The translations under genes were made by a program, and so were the position numbers. The notes under the pieces were generated by a model. It saw only the letters and a program-made list of their open reading frames with translations, searched no databases and was not told the DNA's origin. A stretch of DNA of 64,000 bases. Origin: Dehalobacter sp. 12DCB1 (GTDB lineage Bacteria > Bacillota > Desulfitobacteriia > Desulfitobacteriales > Syntrophobotulaceae). How positions within the stretch are numbered: position 1 is the stretch's first letter; every line of letters starts with the position of its first letter. Positions 28,271-37,410 of this stretch are shown piece by piece. The stretch lies in contig NZ_POSF01000011.1 of assembly GCF_004343605.1 (NCBI RefSeq), positions 306,659-370,658 of the forward strand, given 5' to 3'.

Positions 28271-28306
28271 AAAAAAGAACATCTTCCAGACGAAAATGTT
28301 CTTTTA
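28271..28306 (-). terminator. rodA terminator
   Basis: Minus strand AAGAACATTTTC-GTCT-GGAAGATGTTCTTTTTTT, 55 bases after the rodA stop and before spoIVFA. Confidence 0.8.
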
Positions 28307-28361
28307 GAAATTTCTTTAGAGATCCGAATAATGGTCTGTTAACTTTTATCCATTGAAAGTG

Positions 28362-29534
28362 TCAGAACATTCGTCGCTCTCCTCTGAGACTTACACTTAA
28401 GACCAACCCGACCGCAAGCATATTTGCCCACATTGAGCTGCCCCCGGAAGTAATAAACGGCAGGGGAATTCCAGTGACAGGCATAATCCCTGAAGCCATC
28501 CCTACATTGATGAAAACATGAAATACAATCATCGATACAACTCCGGAGACAATCAGAACTCCATACCTGTCCCTCGATTTGGTAGCTACAGTGATCATCC
28601 GCAGAAGCAGAATACAGAAGACGAAAAGCAGTATCGATGTTCCGATAAAGCCAAACTCCTCGCCCACAACAGAAAATATGAAATCTGTATGATGCTCAGG
28701 TAAAAAATTATACTGGGCTTGGGTACCCTGCTGATACCCTTTGCCCCAAATACCTCCGGAACCTATGGCCCACACCGACTGAATAACATGATATCCATCT
28801 CCTGAAGTGTCCTTGGCGGGATCCAGAAAAGCAATGAACCGGTTGATCTGATAATCTTTCAAAGGGAGTGGTAATCCTTCCAGAAATTTCAGCGGCCCGG
28901 GAAGGTTCGTGGATAAATGCAATGCAACAGCACCAATAGCCGTCCCAATGCAGCCGACAATTACCGCCCCAAATTTAATCGGATTCGCCCCGGCAGCAAA
29001 CATCATTCCAATAAAAATCGCGCCGAACACCATCGCAGTCCCTAAATCAGGCTGAAGAAATATTAATAAAGTAGGCGGTAGTACAAACAGCAGGGGCAGA
29101 ATAAAATCCTTTACATTGTTCAGCTTTCCTTCCCTCTCATTGAGAAAGCTGGCAAATGTAACAATCAGCAGTACTTTGGCAAATTCCGAGGGCTGAATGC
29201 TTTGCGTAGAGGTGATAGGTATCCAGCGCTGTGCGCCCTTGGCTTCAGAACCAAAAGCAAAAACGAGAAGAAGCAGGAATATATTGAAAGCATAGATCCA
29301 GATACCAATCTTTTTATAGTTTTCATAATCAGTGAACGCAATAATAACTGCGAGAACAATTCCCGTAGCGATCCAGACCACCTGAGTTTTTACATAATGA
29401 TACGGGTCTGACGCCATAACATTAATGGAAGCCGTGCTTAAGATCAGCAGACTCGCCCCTAAAAGCAGCACAAGTGCCAGGACCATTCCAAAATCGAGAC
29501 CTCTAATAAAATTCCAATTTCTTTCTTTTATCAT
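28362..29534 (-). CDS. rodA: RodA, SEDS-family peptidoglycan polymerase
   Basis: 390 residues, ten or so membrane helices. SEDS signatures: QPSEFAKVLLIV, the catalytic Asp region FLQPDLGTAMV, GKGYQQGTQAQYNFLPEHHT and MPVTGIPLPFITSGGSS. RodA polymerises glycan strands of the side wall with a class B PBP (here mrdA at 31070). The ATG at 29532-29534 has GGAG 6 bases ahead; longer readings add a non-homologous N terminus. Its own unit, bounded by terminators on both sides. Confidence 0.95.
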   Translation of the reverse strand: MIKERNWNFIRGLDFGMVLALVLLLGASLLILSTASINVMASDPYHYVKTQVVWIATGIVLAVIIAFTDYENYKKIGIWIYAFNIFLLLLVFAFGSEAKGAQRWIPITSTQSIQPSEFAKVLLIVTFASFLNEREGKLNNVKDFILPLLFVLPPTLLIFLQPDLGTAMVFGAIFIGMMFAAGANPIKFGAVIVGCIGTAIGAVALHLSTNLPGPLKFLEGLPLPLKDYQINRFIAFLDPAKDTSGDGYHVIQSVWAIGSGGIWGKGYQQGTQAQYNFLPEHHTDFIFSVVGEEFGFIGTSILLFVFCILLLRMITVATKSRDRYGVLIVSGVVSMIVFHVFINVGMASGIMPVTGIPLPFITSGGSSMWANMLAVGLVLSVSLRGERRMF

Positions 29535-29644
29535 ATAATACTCCATATATCGGCTGCTACCCAAAATTATATCACAGATCTCTCCATTCACAATGCTAAC
29601 TTGACTGAAGCATTTGGTATTTGACGTATTTGTAATCAAAATAT

Positions 29645-29707
29645 AATCAGCCGCTGCGTTGAAACAAGAAAAGCTATCGTTTTCTTATTTCGACGCAGCG
29701 GCTGATT
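29645..29707. terminator. 28-bp long hairpin between minE and rodA
   Basis: AATCAGCCGCTGCG... and its complement pair over 28 positions (a few G-T) around the loop GCTATCG. It follows the minE stop (minus strand, then ATATTTTGATT). Probably ends the minDE transcript; unusually long for a simple terminator. Confidence 0.7.
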
Positions 29708-29726
29708 ATTTGTACGGCTACAGATA

Positions 29727-30020
29727 TCACGAAATCGACTGTGTTCTCTCCATATAGTCCCTTCTAATTTTTTTCACAGGAACACTGGCCATCAGCGCGA
29801 CTTCCCTCTCATCTTGATTCAGGTATACCTCCAATCCATCCTCGTTAATCACCATATAATTTGATATCACCTTGACCAGATCTTCTTTCAAGCGGTTCAT
29901 CAGATAGGGCGATATCGTGGCACGGTCATGAACCAGAACCAACCGCAGCCGGTCTTTGGCTTGACTACGGCTTCCGGAATTTTCCTTGCCCAGCACACGA
30001 TATAATAATTCCCACAACAT
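29727..30020 (-). CDS. minE: MinE, cell-division topological specificity factor
   Basis: 97 residues with the MinE anti-MinCD helix (SQAKDRLRLVLVHDRATISP) and the C-terminal topological domain (NEDGLEVYLNQDEREVALMA, VPVKKI). The N terminus (MLWELLYRVLG) is the membrane-targeting amphipathic segment. MinE drives MinD off the membrane. ATG behind GGGAGG, 23 bases after minD. Confidence 0.94.
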   Translation of the reverse strand: MLWELLYRVLGKENSGSRSQAKDRLRLVLVHDRATISPYLMNRLKEDLVKVISNYMVINEDGLEVYLNQDEREVALMASVPVKKIRRDYMERTQSIS

Positions 30021-30043
30021 AATTACCTCCCCCCAGTGCTGGG

Positions 30044-30838
30044 TCAGCGTATGCCAACTAAATTTTTCAGTTTATCCATCAGGGAATTCGACATATCCAG
30101 GTTCATTAATGGGACTTCTTCGCCTCTTACCCTCTGCGCAATCCTCCGGTAAGCTTCGCCCGCTCTGGAAACGCCATCCATGACTGCGGGTTCTCCTCTG
30201 TTGGTTGATACAATAATTTTCTCGTCCTCCGGTACCACACCGAGAAGATCGATAGCCAAGATATCGACAATATCCTCAATATCCATCATGTCGCCTTGTT
30301 TAACCATTCGCGGTCTGATTCTGTTAATAATCAACTTTGGATTGCGCAGGTCTGAACTTTCCAATAGTCCGATAATTCTATCGGCATCGCGGACAGCACT
30401 GACCTCCGGGGTTGTAACGACAATTGCTTTGTCCGCACCGGCAATTGCATTATAAAAGCCCTGTTCAATCCCTGCCGGACAGTCGATCAGCGTATAATCA
30501 AATTCTTCACGGAGTTCTTCACAGAGGACCTCCATTTCATCGGGGCTTACTGCTGTTTTGTCTTTCGTCTGTGCAGCCGGAAGTAAATGCAGGCTATTGA
30601 ACCGCTTGTCCTTAATAAGCGCTTGTCTGAGCCTGCAGCTGCCGCTTGTAACATCGACAATATCATAGACGATCCTATTCTCGAGGCCCATAACAACATC
30701 AAGATTGCGAAGGCCGATATCCGTGTCGACCAAAACAACTTTAAATCCGGCAAAAGCCAAGGCTGTCCCCAAATTTGCTGTTGTTGTAGTTTTTCCTACG
30801 CCACCTTTCCCTGAAGTTACTACAATTGTCTCTCCCAT
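30044..30838 (-). CDS. minD: MinD, septum-site ATPase
   Basis: 264 residues. Deviant Walker A GKGGVGKTT (residues about 9-17), DTDIGLRNLD, LIDCPAGIEQGF, and a C-terminal amphipathic membrane-targeting helix (MDKLKNLVGIR). MinD recruits MinC and is released by MinE. ATG at 30836-30838 with AGG ahead (a TTG two codons upstream is possible). No minC precedes it; the gene upstream is mrdA. Confidence 0.96.
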   Translation of the reverse strand: MGETIVVTSGKGGVGKTTTTANLGTALAFAGFKVVLVDTDIGLRNLDVVMGLENRIVYDIVDVTSGSCRLRQALIKDKRFNSLHLLPAAQTKDKTAVSPDEMEVLCEELREEFDYTLIDCPAGIEQGFYNAIAGADKAIVVTTPEVSAVRDADRIIGLLESSDLRNPKLIINRIRPRMVKQGDMMDIEDIVDILAIDLLGVVPEDEKIIVSTNRGEPAVMDGVSRAGEAYRRIAQRVRGEEVPLMNLDMSNSLMDKLKNLVGIR

Positions 30839-31025
30839 AACCAAGCCTGCCTTTCATCAAAAATAATTAATGCATTGTTTTACATTTCAGTTATAATTTA
30901 CCATTGGTAAGTAAAAAATTAATCCCCTCTTCAGAATTTTATCCAATGTTAGCCCAGTATGGGCTTTGATCTGTTTCTGTGTAAGAAGATTCTACAATCT
31001 CTTTTGCTTTTCCTTTCGTAAAAAG

Positions 31026-31052
31026 GAAAAACCGAGGATCAAATTCCCCGGT
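31026..31052 (-). terminator. Terminator after mrdA
   Basis: Minus strand ACCGGGG-AATTTGAT-CCTCGGT then TTTTCC, 17 bases after the mrdA stop. It separates the mre-mrdA operon from minDE. The 190 bases between it and minD also hold a TTACCA-TGGTAA palindrome. Confidence 0.65.
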
Positions 31053-31069
31053 ATTTCTTATTTATATGA

Positions 31070-33148
31070 CTATTTCCAGTCAAAATAATATTTAAATGCT
31101 GCTTTCGCGACATAACCCGATGTTTCACTGCCGTGTCCGCCATATTCCACCACGCCGGCAAACGCAATTTGAGGATTATCATACGGTGCAAATGCGACAA
31201 ACATCCCATTATAAGCTTCTTCTTTGGATGTTCCCTTTGAACCGATCTGGGCCGTACCGGTCTTGCCGCCGCCGGTGAACTCCGGTATATCTCTGAAAAG
31301 CCAGGCTGCAGTCCCTTGGCCACTGGTTACTTCCGACATCGCTTTTTTGATCGTTTCGATATTTTGTTGGGAAACAGAAACTTCGTTTAGAACTTCCGGC
31401 TGGTTCTGCTGGACAACTTTCCCGGTTACTGGGTCAAGAATTTTGTCTACAACATAAGGTTTGTAATGTTTTCCGCCATTAACGATGGTCGCAACATAGT
31501 TAGCCATCTGAAGAATTGAATAGTGGTTTGCTCCTTGACCAATCGAACTGTTAAAACTGTCATATAACCGCCAGTTTACAAACTCATTAATGTTATTTTT
31601 ATATTCCTGTTCAGCCTGAATAATTTCGTCTTCTTTATCACGCTGAAGCTTATCTTTCTCATTCTGATCTTTTGTGCTGGCTAGAAGCTGAGCATATTTG
31701 TCCTCAATTTCCTGAAGCTTTTCTTCTCTTTTCTTATCGTAATAAGGTTTATAATAAGATTTTTTCCAGGCTGGAGAAGGCACATTCCCTTCTGCTTCAT
31801 ACGGTAAATCAATACCGCTGTTAACACCTAAGCCAAATTCATTGGCAATTTTCTTGATCAATTCGGGATCTCTTTCAAAAACCCTGCGGCCAACAATCTG
31901 GAAATAGATATTGGAAGAATGTGCAAGGCCGCTATAAAGGTTCACCCTGCCAAAATTATTCCCCCCCCACTCGGCAACCCCTGCACTTTGCACATCCGGG
32001 GACCCCAGCGAAGACAGGGTATCCATAAAAGTATCGTCCGGCGTAACAACACCAGCTTCCAGAGCGGCCATTCCGGTAATCATCTTAAAAGTCGAACCTG
32101 GAGGATACGTACCGGTCAGCGCCCGGTTGAATGACGCGGCATCTTCACTGCTGAAATATTTTTGAGCAGTTTCCTCCGAAATTGTCCCGATCAGGTCATT
32201 CGGATCCATGAAAGGACGGGAAGCCATGGCCAATATTTTGCCTGTATTTACATCGATGACCACCGCCGCACCGGCTTGGGCATCGGGATGGGTCTTCTGA
32301 ATATCCTTGATCACTCTGTCCAGTTCGTTTTCCACGACACGCTGCATCTTGCTGTCGACGGTCAGCTGCAAGGTATAACCTGCCTGGGCTTCTTGAAGTG
32401 TTTCTTTGTCAATTGGTCTCGCGTTGCTGTCGACGCTGACAATTTCTACGCCATGACTGCCGCGCAGCCATGTATCATAACTTTTTTCCACACCCATTTT
32501 CCCCACCAGATCACCCTGAGTATAGTGATATTCGTCATCATCGGACACTGTCTGCTCATTGAATTGTTCAATTTCACTCTCGCTTATTTCCCGGACATAG
32601 CCCAAGACCTGGCCAAGCAGTGTATTTTGCGGATAAACTCTTTCCGCTATCGGTTCAATGCTGACGCCGGGCAGCTCATTGCTGTGCTCAGCGATAATCG
32701 CTTGTAGTTCTTTCGGTACATCTTCCAGAATGACAACCTTCTTGTAGCTCTTCCATTGCTGGTTACGGATCATCACCAAAAGATCCTCGGTAATCAATTC
32801 TACCGATTGGTTTGGATAAGGCCAGTACGGTTTAATATATACCGCAAGGTCAGCGACCACATCTTTCCAGTTGGCGTTTACTTTCTGCAGGTCGGTCCAG
32901 TCCATGCTCAGCGCAAACTTCGGTACGCTTTGGGCCAAAAGAATATTATTTTTATCCACAATCTCCCCACGGACCGCGGACGTCGTGACCGTTTTCATCA
33001 CGTTACCGGCCGCCAGGTTCGAGTAATAAGAGGCTTTGGCAATCTGCAGCCACCAAAGATTGAATCCTAAAATTAAAAAAAGAAGGACGACAACCACGCT
33101 GAGCCCGGTTAATCGTCTCTGATAGGGTTGTCTCTCCCTTTCTTCCAT
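31070..33148 (-). CDS. mrdA: Penicillin-binding protein 2 (class B transpeptidase)
   Basis: 692 residues. One membrane anchor (about 15-35), dimerisation domain (SAVRGEIVDKNNILLA), and a transpeptidase domain with STFK (Ser 352), SSN (411-413) and KTG (629-631). It cross-links side-wall peptidoglycan with RodA. Between SSN and the SIGQG loop, about residues 465-522, there is a highly charged heptad-like insertion rich in Lys/Glu (KREEKLQEIEDKYAQLL) that most PBP2 proteins lack. ATG chosen with AGGAG 8 bases ahead. Confidence 0.95.
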   Translation of the reverse strand: MEERERQPYQRRLTGLSVVVVLLFLILGFNLWWLQIAKASYYSNLAAGNVMKTVTTSAVRGEIVDKNNILLAQSVPKFALSMDWTDLQKVNANWKDVVADLAVYIKPYWPYPNQSVELITEDLLVMIRNQQWKSYKKVVILEDVPKELQAIIAEHSNELPGVSIEPIAERVYPQNTLLGQVLGYVREISESEIEQFNEQTVSDDDEYHYTQGDLVGKMGVEKSYDTWLRGSHGVEIVSVDSNARPIDKETLQEAQAGYTLQLTVDSKMQRVVENELDRVIKDIQKTHPDAQAGAAVVIDVNTGKILAMASRPFMDPNDLIGTISEETAQKYFSSEDAASFNRALTGTYPPGSTFKMITGMAALEAGVVTPDDTFMDTLSSLGSPDVQSAGVAEWGGNNFGRVNLYSGLAHSSNIYFQIVGRRVFERDPELIKKIANEFGLGVNSGIDLPYEAEGNVPSPAWKKSYYKPYYDKKREEKLQEIEDKYAQLLASTKDQNEKDKLQRDKEDEIIQAEQEYKNNINEFVNWRLYDSFNSSIGQGANHYSILQMANYVATIVNGGKHYKPYVVDKILDPVTGKVVQQNQPEVLNEVSVSQQNIETIKKAMSEVTSGQGTAAWLFRDIPEFTGGGKTGTAQIGSKGTSKEEAYNGMFVAFAPYDNPQIAFAGVVEYGGHGSETSGYVAKAAFKYYFDWK

Positions 33149-33183
33149 CGTGTTCATCTCCTATTAAGCATGTTTAACCAACA

Positions 33184-33702
33184 CTATAATTGTTGCTCAA
33201 TCTTCTTTTTGGGCTGCAAAATCCCTTCTGTAAAAGACTTGTGGACTAAGGGATAGGTAAGCGGAACCATGAGGCAGTTGTAGAAAGAAATTCCCAGAAT
33301 GACCTTTACGGCATCGCCAAGATACCAGTTAAGTCCAGCAGTGGTTGCGATTAGGGCCATCAGGGTCTGTCCAAGAACCGTTACAATAAAAACGAGCAAC
33401 ATGGTAAGCGGAATGTTTTCTCTGTACCAACGCTGCTGAAGCAGACTGATCAATAGTGCAACGACAGCTAAAATAATCGCATAGAGTCCAATATACCTTC
33501 CGAGATAGAAATCCACAATCAGGCCGATCACAAACCCATGTATAATTCCCTGAGCCGGCCGGTGATGCAGAGCGATATAAATAACCCAGAGCATGGCCAA
33601 ATCAGGTTTTATGCCGGCCCATGACCAATAATGGAAGATTGTTCCCGGCAGGATGAGACAGGCAATTAGAATCAGTAACATTACGATAAAACGTTTCATC
33701 AA
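33184..33702 (-). CDS. mreD: MreD, rod-shape membrane protein
   Basis: 172 residues with five or so membrane helices (LLILIACLILPGTIF, LAMLWVIYIALHHRP, YAIILAVVALLISLL). MreD is a small component of the elongasome between MreC and PBP2. Its ATG overlaps the mreC stop by four bases (ATGA). Sequence is poorly conserved in the family, so the call leans on context. Confidence 0.92.
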   Translation of the reverse strand: MMKRFIVMLLILIACLILPGTIFHYWSWAGIKPDLAMLWVIYIALHHRPAQGIIHGFVIGLIVDFYLGRYIGLYAIILAVVALLISLLQQRWYRENIPLTMLLVFIVTVLGQTLMALIATTAGLNWYLGDAVKVILGISFYNCLMVPLTYPLVHKSFTEGILQPKKKIEQQL

Positions 33703-34562
33703 CTGCCCTCCGGAATGCTCACTATATAGACTTCTTCCAGAGAATCAAAATCAACAATGGGTTCGATCGAGGCTACTTTCAGCAAGCCTTTCGAATCAAT
33801 TTTAATCCCGGTAACAACACCGATGGGAATATCCTTGGGATAGACCTCTCCTAGACCCGAAGTATATACCAAATCTCCTGCATTGACTTCATCGTCCTGC
33901 CGGAAATTCATTTCAAGTTCTCCTGAGGCATTCAGCCTGGTATTTTTCTTATACGTACCTTTGACAATCCCAAAAAATGCCTCACCTTTATTACCCCTGA
34001 CAAAGGCGCCGACCTGTCCCTCTCCGTCGAGTAGCAGTAAAACATCCGAGGTCTTCGGGGTGACAGAAATGACTTTCCCGACCAAACCCAGATTGGCCAC
34101 AACAGAATCATCCACTTTTACGCCGTGATCACTGCCTTTATTGACGGTGACTGTCTGATACCATGCTGAAGGGTTACGGTTAATAATGCTGGCACCAATT
34201 TTCTTATAGCTCTCCAGCGTAGGACTTTGAAAAACAGCATCAAGTTCCTGATAGCGCAGGGCAGCCAGTACCTGTTGTTTGAGCTGAAGATTGTCTCCCG
34301 TGAGCGTTTCTACCTGTTTACGAAGTTTCTCATTTTCTGCTTTGACAGTCCGAAAACTGAAAATCGCCTGAAAATTATCTTTAATCCCATCTCCCAGATT
34401 CCAAATCGCACTTTCTATCGGTGAAAGTACTCTTTGCATGGCGTTCCCGACAGGGTTCGGAGACTGACTGCCGAGTCCGGTCAGATGGATCGTCGTCAAA
34501 GTGGTCAGCAGAACAGCAAAAACGAGAACGGCTATACCCATGGGATTTATTTTTTTTCCCAC
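33699..34562 (-). CDS. mreC: MreC, rod-shape protein
   Basis: 287 residues: N-terminal membrane helix (MGIAVLVFAVLLTTLTTIHL), coiled coil (VKAENEKLRKQVETLTGDNL), then the beta-barrel core with IINRNPSAWYQTVTVNKGSD and LVYTSGLGEVYPKDIPIG. It links MreB inside to PBP2 outside. GTG start behind GGGGGAG, 18 bases after mreB. Confidence 0.96.
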   Translation of the reverse strand: MGKKINPMGIAVLVFAVLLTTLTTIHLTGLGSQSPNPVGNAMQRVLSPIESAIWNLGDGIKDNFQAIFSFRTVKAENEKLRKQVETLTGDNLQLKQQVLAALRYQELDAVFQSPTLESYKKIGASIINRNPSAWYQTVTVNKGSDHGVKVDDSVVANLGLVGKVISVTPKTSDVLLLLDGEGQVGAFVRGNKGEAFFGIVKGTYKKNTRLNASGELEMNFRQDDEVNAGDLVYTSGLGEVYPKDIPIGVVTGIKIDSKGLLKVASIEPIVDFDSLEEVYIVSIPEGS

Positions 34563-34580
34563 CGATTTCTCCCCCCGCTT

Positions 34581-35597
34581 TTAATTCTTCTGCAAAGCGG
34601 CAATCCTTCTTAGAATCTCCTCATTTTCAAGGACTTTACCGGTACCCAGCGCAACACAGGAAAGCGGGTCCTCAGCAAGGTGGACAGGAATCCCTGTCTG
34701 ATCGGCAATCAGCCTGTCCAGATTTCTTAACAGTGATCCGCCTCCCGCCATAATAATGCCCCTGTCCATGATATCTGCCGCCAGTTCCGGAGGCGTTTTT
34801 TCGAGGCAGTTCTTTACCGCATCAACGATAGCAGTTACCGGTTCACTTAAGGCTTCAACAATTTCTTCGGAAGTAATTTCAATGTTTTTGGGAAGACCTG
34901 TCAAGAGATCGCGTCCTTTGATGGTATATGTCAAACCTTTTTCTGGCATATAGGCCGCTCCGATCTCCATTTTGATGTTCTCGGCCGATTGATAACCGAC
35001 GGAGAGGTTATAGGTTTTCTTGATATACGCAATAATAGCATCATCCATCTCATCTCCGGCAACCCGGATCGAACCGGCAGTAACGATGCCTCCCATTGAG
35101 ATCACGGCGACTTCAGTTGTGCCTCCGCCGATATCGACAATCATATTACCGGTAGGATCACTCACAGGCAGACCTGCTCCGATAGCAGCAGCCATCGGCT
35201 CTTCCATAATGATCGGATCTTTTGCTCCGGCTGCAAGGGCTGCCTCCTTGACAGCTCTTTTTTCAACTGCGGTAACTCCGGACGGTACACAAATGACGAC
35301 CCGGGGCCGCGCAAATAAAAATTTTGATCCTAAAGCCCTGTTGATAAAATATTTAAGCATTTTCTGAGTAACATTGAAATCTGAGATTACACCGTCTTTC
35401 AACGGTCTGATGGCAACAATATTTCCCGGAGTTCTTCCGATCATCTCCTTGGCTCTGTCTCCAACCGCCAGAGGCTCGTTCTTTTCTATATCCATAGCAA
35501 CCACTGAAGGCTCCCGTACTATGATTCCTTTGCCTTTCATATGTACAAGGGTATTGGCGGTTCCCAGATCGATTCCGAGGTCCTTGGAAAAAACCAT
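34581..35597 (-). CDS. mreB: MreB, actin-like rod-shape protein
   Basis: 338 residues with actin-family nucleotide loops: [36 protein letters not shown] and [18 protein letters not shown]. MreB filaments guide cell-wall insertion. I take the ATG at 35595-35597 (AAGGGAG 11 bases ahead); the TTG seven codons upstream lies inside that site. First gene of the mreBCD-mrdA operon. Confidence 0.97.
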   Translation of the reverse strand: MVFSKDLGIDLGTANTLVHMKGKGIIVREPSVVAMDIEKNEPLAVGDRAKEMIGRTPGNIVAIRPLKDGVISDFNVTQKMLKYFINRALGSKFLFARPRVVICVPSGVTAVEKRAVKEAALAAGAKDPIIMEEPMAAAIGAGLPVSDPTGNMIVDIGGGTTEVAVISMGGIVTAGSIRVAGDEMDDAIIAYIKKTYNLSVGYQSAENIKMEIGAAYMPEKGLTYTIKGRDLLTGLPKNIEITSEEIVEALSEPVTAIVDAVKNCLEKTPPELAADIMDRGIIMAGGGSLLRNLDRLIADQTGIPVHLAEDPLSCVALGTGKVLENEEILRRIAALQKN

Positions 35598-35721
35598 GTT
35601 TTGTAAATCTCCCTTCAAGATAAATCATTTCAAATTTCAAGTGATGCCTGGCAATCTTTTTTCAGTCTCCCACAAAGTGGAATTTTTCATACCATATTTC
35701 GTATTGCTATGACATCGTTTT

Positions 35722-35730
35722 ATTATATCA
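35722..35730 (-). promoter_or_regulatory. Extended -10 promoter of mreB
   Basis: TGATATAAT on the minus strand: a perfect TATAAT with the TGn extension, about 125 bases before mreB. The -35 (TTAATT at 17 bases) is weak, which an extended -10 can tolerate. Confidence 0.6.
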
Positions 35731-35829
35731 TTTTTTTGCATTCAAATTAATGAATATTTCCTATTATTTATTATTTTTTTACATTTAAGGTCTTTTTTCA
35801 ACAGTGGTACCGTCGGATTAATCGTCGGA

Positions 35830-36513
35830 CTAGATGACTCCCTGTTCTTTCAGGCTAACATACTTTTTATCCCCAATGATGATATGATCCAATACCTCAA
35901 TCCCTAATATTTTTCCGCCTTCGGCAAGCCTCCTGGTAATATCAAGGTCTTCCCTGCTGGGGGAAGGATCACCACTAGGATGATTATGCAGCAAGATAAT
36001 TGTATTTGCGTTACGCCGGATGGCATCCTTGAAACACTCCCTAGGATGCACAATGGATGAATTGAGAGATCCGACCGATACAGGACTTATGCCCAGAACG
36101 TTGTTTCGGGTGCTTAAGTGCATGATCCTGAAGTGTTCCCGATCGAGCTTCCGCATCTCCTCCATGACTAGATCAGCCGCGTCTGATGGCGCGTTGATCA
36201 CCGGGCGTGACAGCGGATCAGTGCAGACACTCCGTTTGCCGATTTCCAAGGCTGCCTTAACTTGAGCAGCTTTGGCCGGTCCGATGCCGTGGACCTGTTT
36301 TAATTCATCAACGGATAATCTAGCCAGACCAGTCAGTCCGCCCGTTTCTGTCAAGATCCGTTCAGATAGTTCTAGGACATTTTCTCCTCTCGAACCGGTT
36401 CTCAGCAGTATCGCCAGGATTTCTTTGGTGGATAGGTTTTCCGGACCATGCTGATGAAGACGTTCCCTTGGTTTTAAATCTTTAGGCAAGTCCTTTAGCC
36501 GGCGGTAATTCAT
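35830..36513 (-). CDS. radC: RadC-family JAB-domain protein
   Basis: 227 residues: N-terminal helix-hairpin-helix region (LKQVHGIGPAKAAQVKAALE) and a JAB/MPN metalloprotease-like domain with LLHNHPSGDPSPSREDLDIT. Cellular role is still debated despite the name. ATG at 36511-36513 has GAGG ahead; an ATG at 36546 overlaps the maf stop by four bases and is the alternative. Order maf-radC-mreB is conserved with B. subtilis. Confidence 0.93.
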   Translation of the reverse strand: MNYRRLKDLPKDLKPRERLHQHGPENLSTKEILAILLRTGSRGENVLELSERILTETGGLTGLARLSVDELKQVHGIGPAKAAQVKAALEIGKRSVCTDPLSRPVINAPSDAADLVMEEMRKLDREHFRIMHLSTRNNVLGISPVSVGSLNSSIVHPRECFKDAIRRNANTIILLHNHPSGDPSPSREDLDITRRLAEGGKILGIEVLDHIIIGDKKYVSLKEQGVI

Positions 36514-36542
36514 CTCTTTTTCCTCATGCTTCAAGGTATCTT

Positions 36543-37148
36543 TCATTTTTTAGGGGAAATCTCCCTATCCTTAAGCTTTCGTACCAGAAGCTCCATTGGT
36601 AGTCCGACCACATTCGTCCAGGAACCACTGACTGCTGTCACAAACCCGGCAGCTTTACCCTGAATCCCATAAGCGGCTGCTTTATCCATCGGTTCGCCTG
36701 TCGCAATATAGTCCTTAATTTCCTGGACCTTCAGTTCCCGAAAAGACACAGTTGTAATCTCAACAGCAGTCTCCACGCTGATCTGCTGACGAACTTTGTC
36801 CATTGCGGCTAGTGCAATCGCGGTCATCACCCGGTGGGTTTTTCCGCTTAAGTCAAGAAGCATTTGTTCTGCTTCCTCCTCATTAGCAGGCTTTCCGAAT
36901 ATCTTGTTGTCTAACACTACAATGGTATCGGCACCCAAAACCAGATCATCCGCAGAACCGCGTAAATCAAGCCACGCTTCAAATCCGGAAAGCGCCTTGC
37001 GTCTGGCAAGATCCTGTACGCCTATGTCAGGCAAAACACCAGGCGGAAGAGTTTCGCAGACCGGAGCACTGACAAGTCTGAAGTCATATCCCCATTCCTC
37101 CAGAAGCTCACGCCTCCGCGGTGAAGCCGAAGCCAAAACCAACATCAT
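36543..37148 (-). CDS. maf: Maf-type nucleotide pyrophosphatase
   Basis: 201 residues: LVLASASPRRRELLEEWGYD at the start (SxSPRR phosphate loop), DLVLGADTIVVLDNKIFGKP and AYGIQGKAAGFV. Maf proteins hydrolyse dTTP/UTP and modified nucleotides; overexpression blocks septation in Bacillus. No strong ribosome site is visible. The 260 bases upstream to cimA hold no gene. Confidence 0.93.
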   Translation of the reverse strand: MMLVLASASPRRRELLEEWGYDFRLVSAPVCETLPPGVLPDIGVQDLARRKALSGFEAWLDLRGSADDLVLGADTIVVLDNKIFGKPANEEEAEQMLLDLSGKTHRVMTAIALAAMDKVRQQISVETAVEITTVSFRELKVQEIKDYIATGEPMDKAAAYGIQGKAAGFVTAVSGSWTNVVGLPMELLVRKLKDREISPKK

Positions 37149-37298
37149 CTGTCACATCCCAAGCATCTTTCTATTCCTTCACAATCATCTACATCGCTAT
37201 AAACAATTAATACTTACGAAGCCCTCCTGCCCGAACTTATGATCAGTCTATGGATCACCGTTCCGCTGTGAACGGAGCATGAATGAAGTAAATATTTA

Positions 37299-37330
37299 AC
37301 AAGCCAGGGTCATCGTTCCCCGGCTGTTAA
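37299..37330 (-). terminator. Possible cimA terminator
   Basis: Minus strand AACAGCCGGGG...CCCTGGCTTGTT hairpin with a TTAAATATT tail, about 80 bases after the cimA stop. Poor T-run. Confidence 0.35.
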
Positions 37331-37410
37331 TTCTCCTATTAGTCTAGCATTATTCCCTTTTTTTGACAAGTCCAGCGTGTATTAACACTCTTACGACAAA
37401 ATGCAAAAGT

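Noticed and set aside
30890..30925. TTACCA-TGGTAA palindrome upstream of minD as an operator
   Set aside because: Only 13 bases, single copy, and no matching regulator known; too weak to call.
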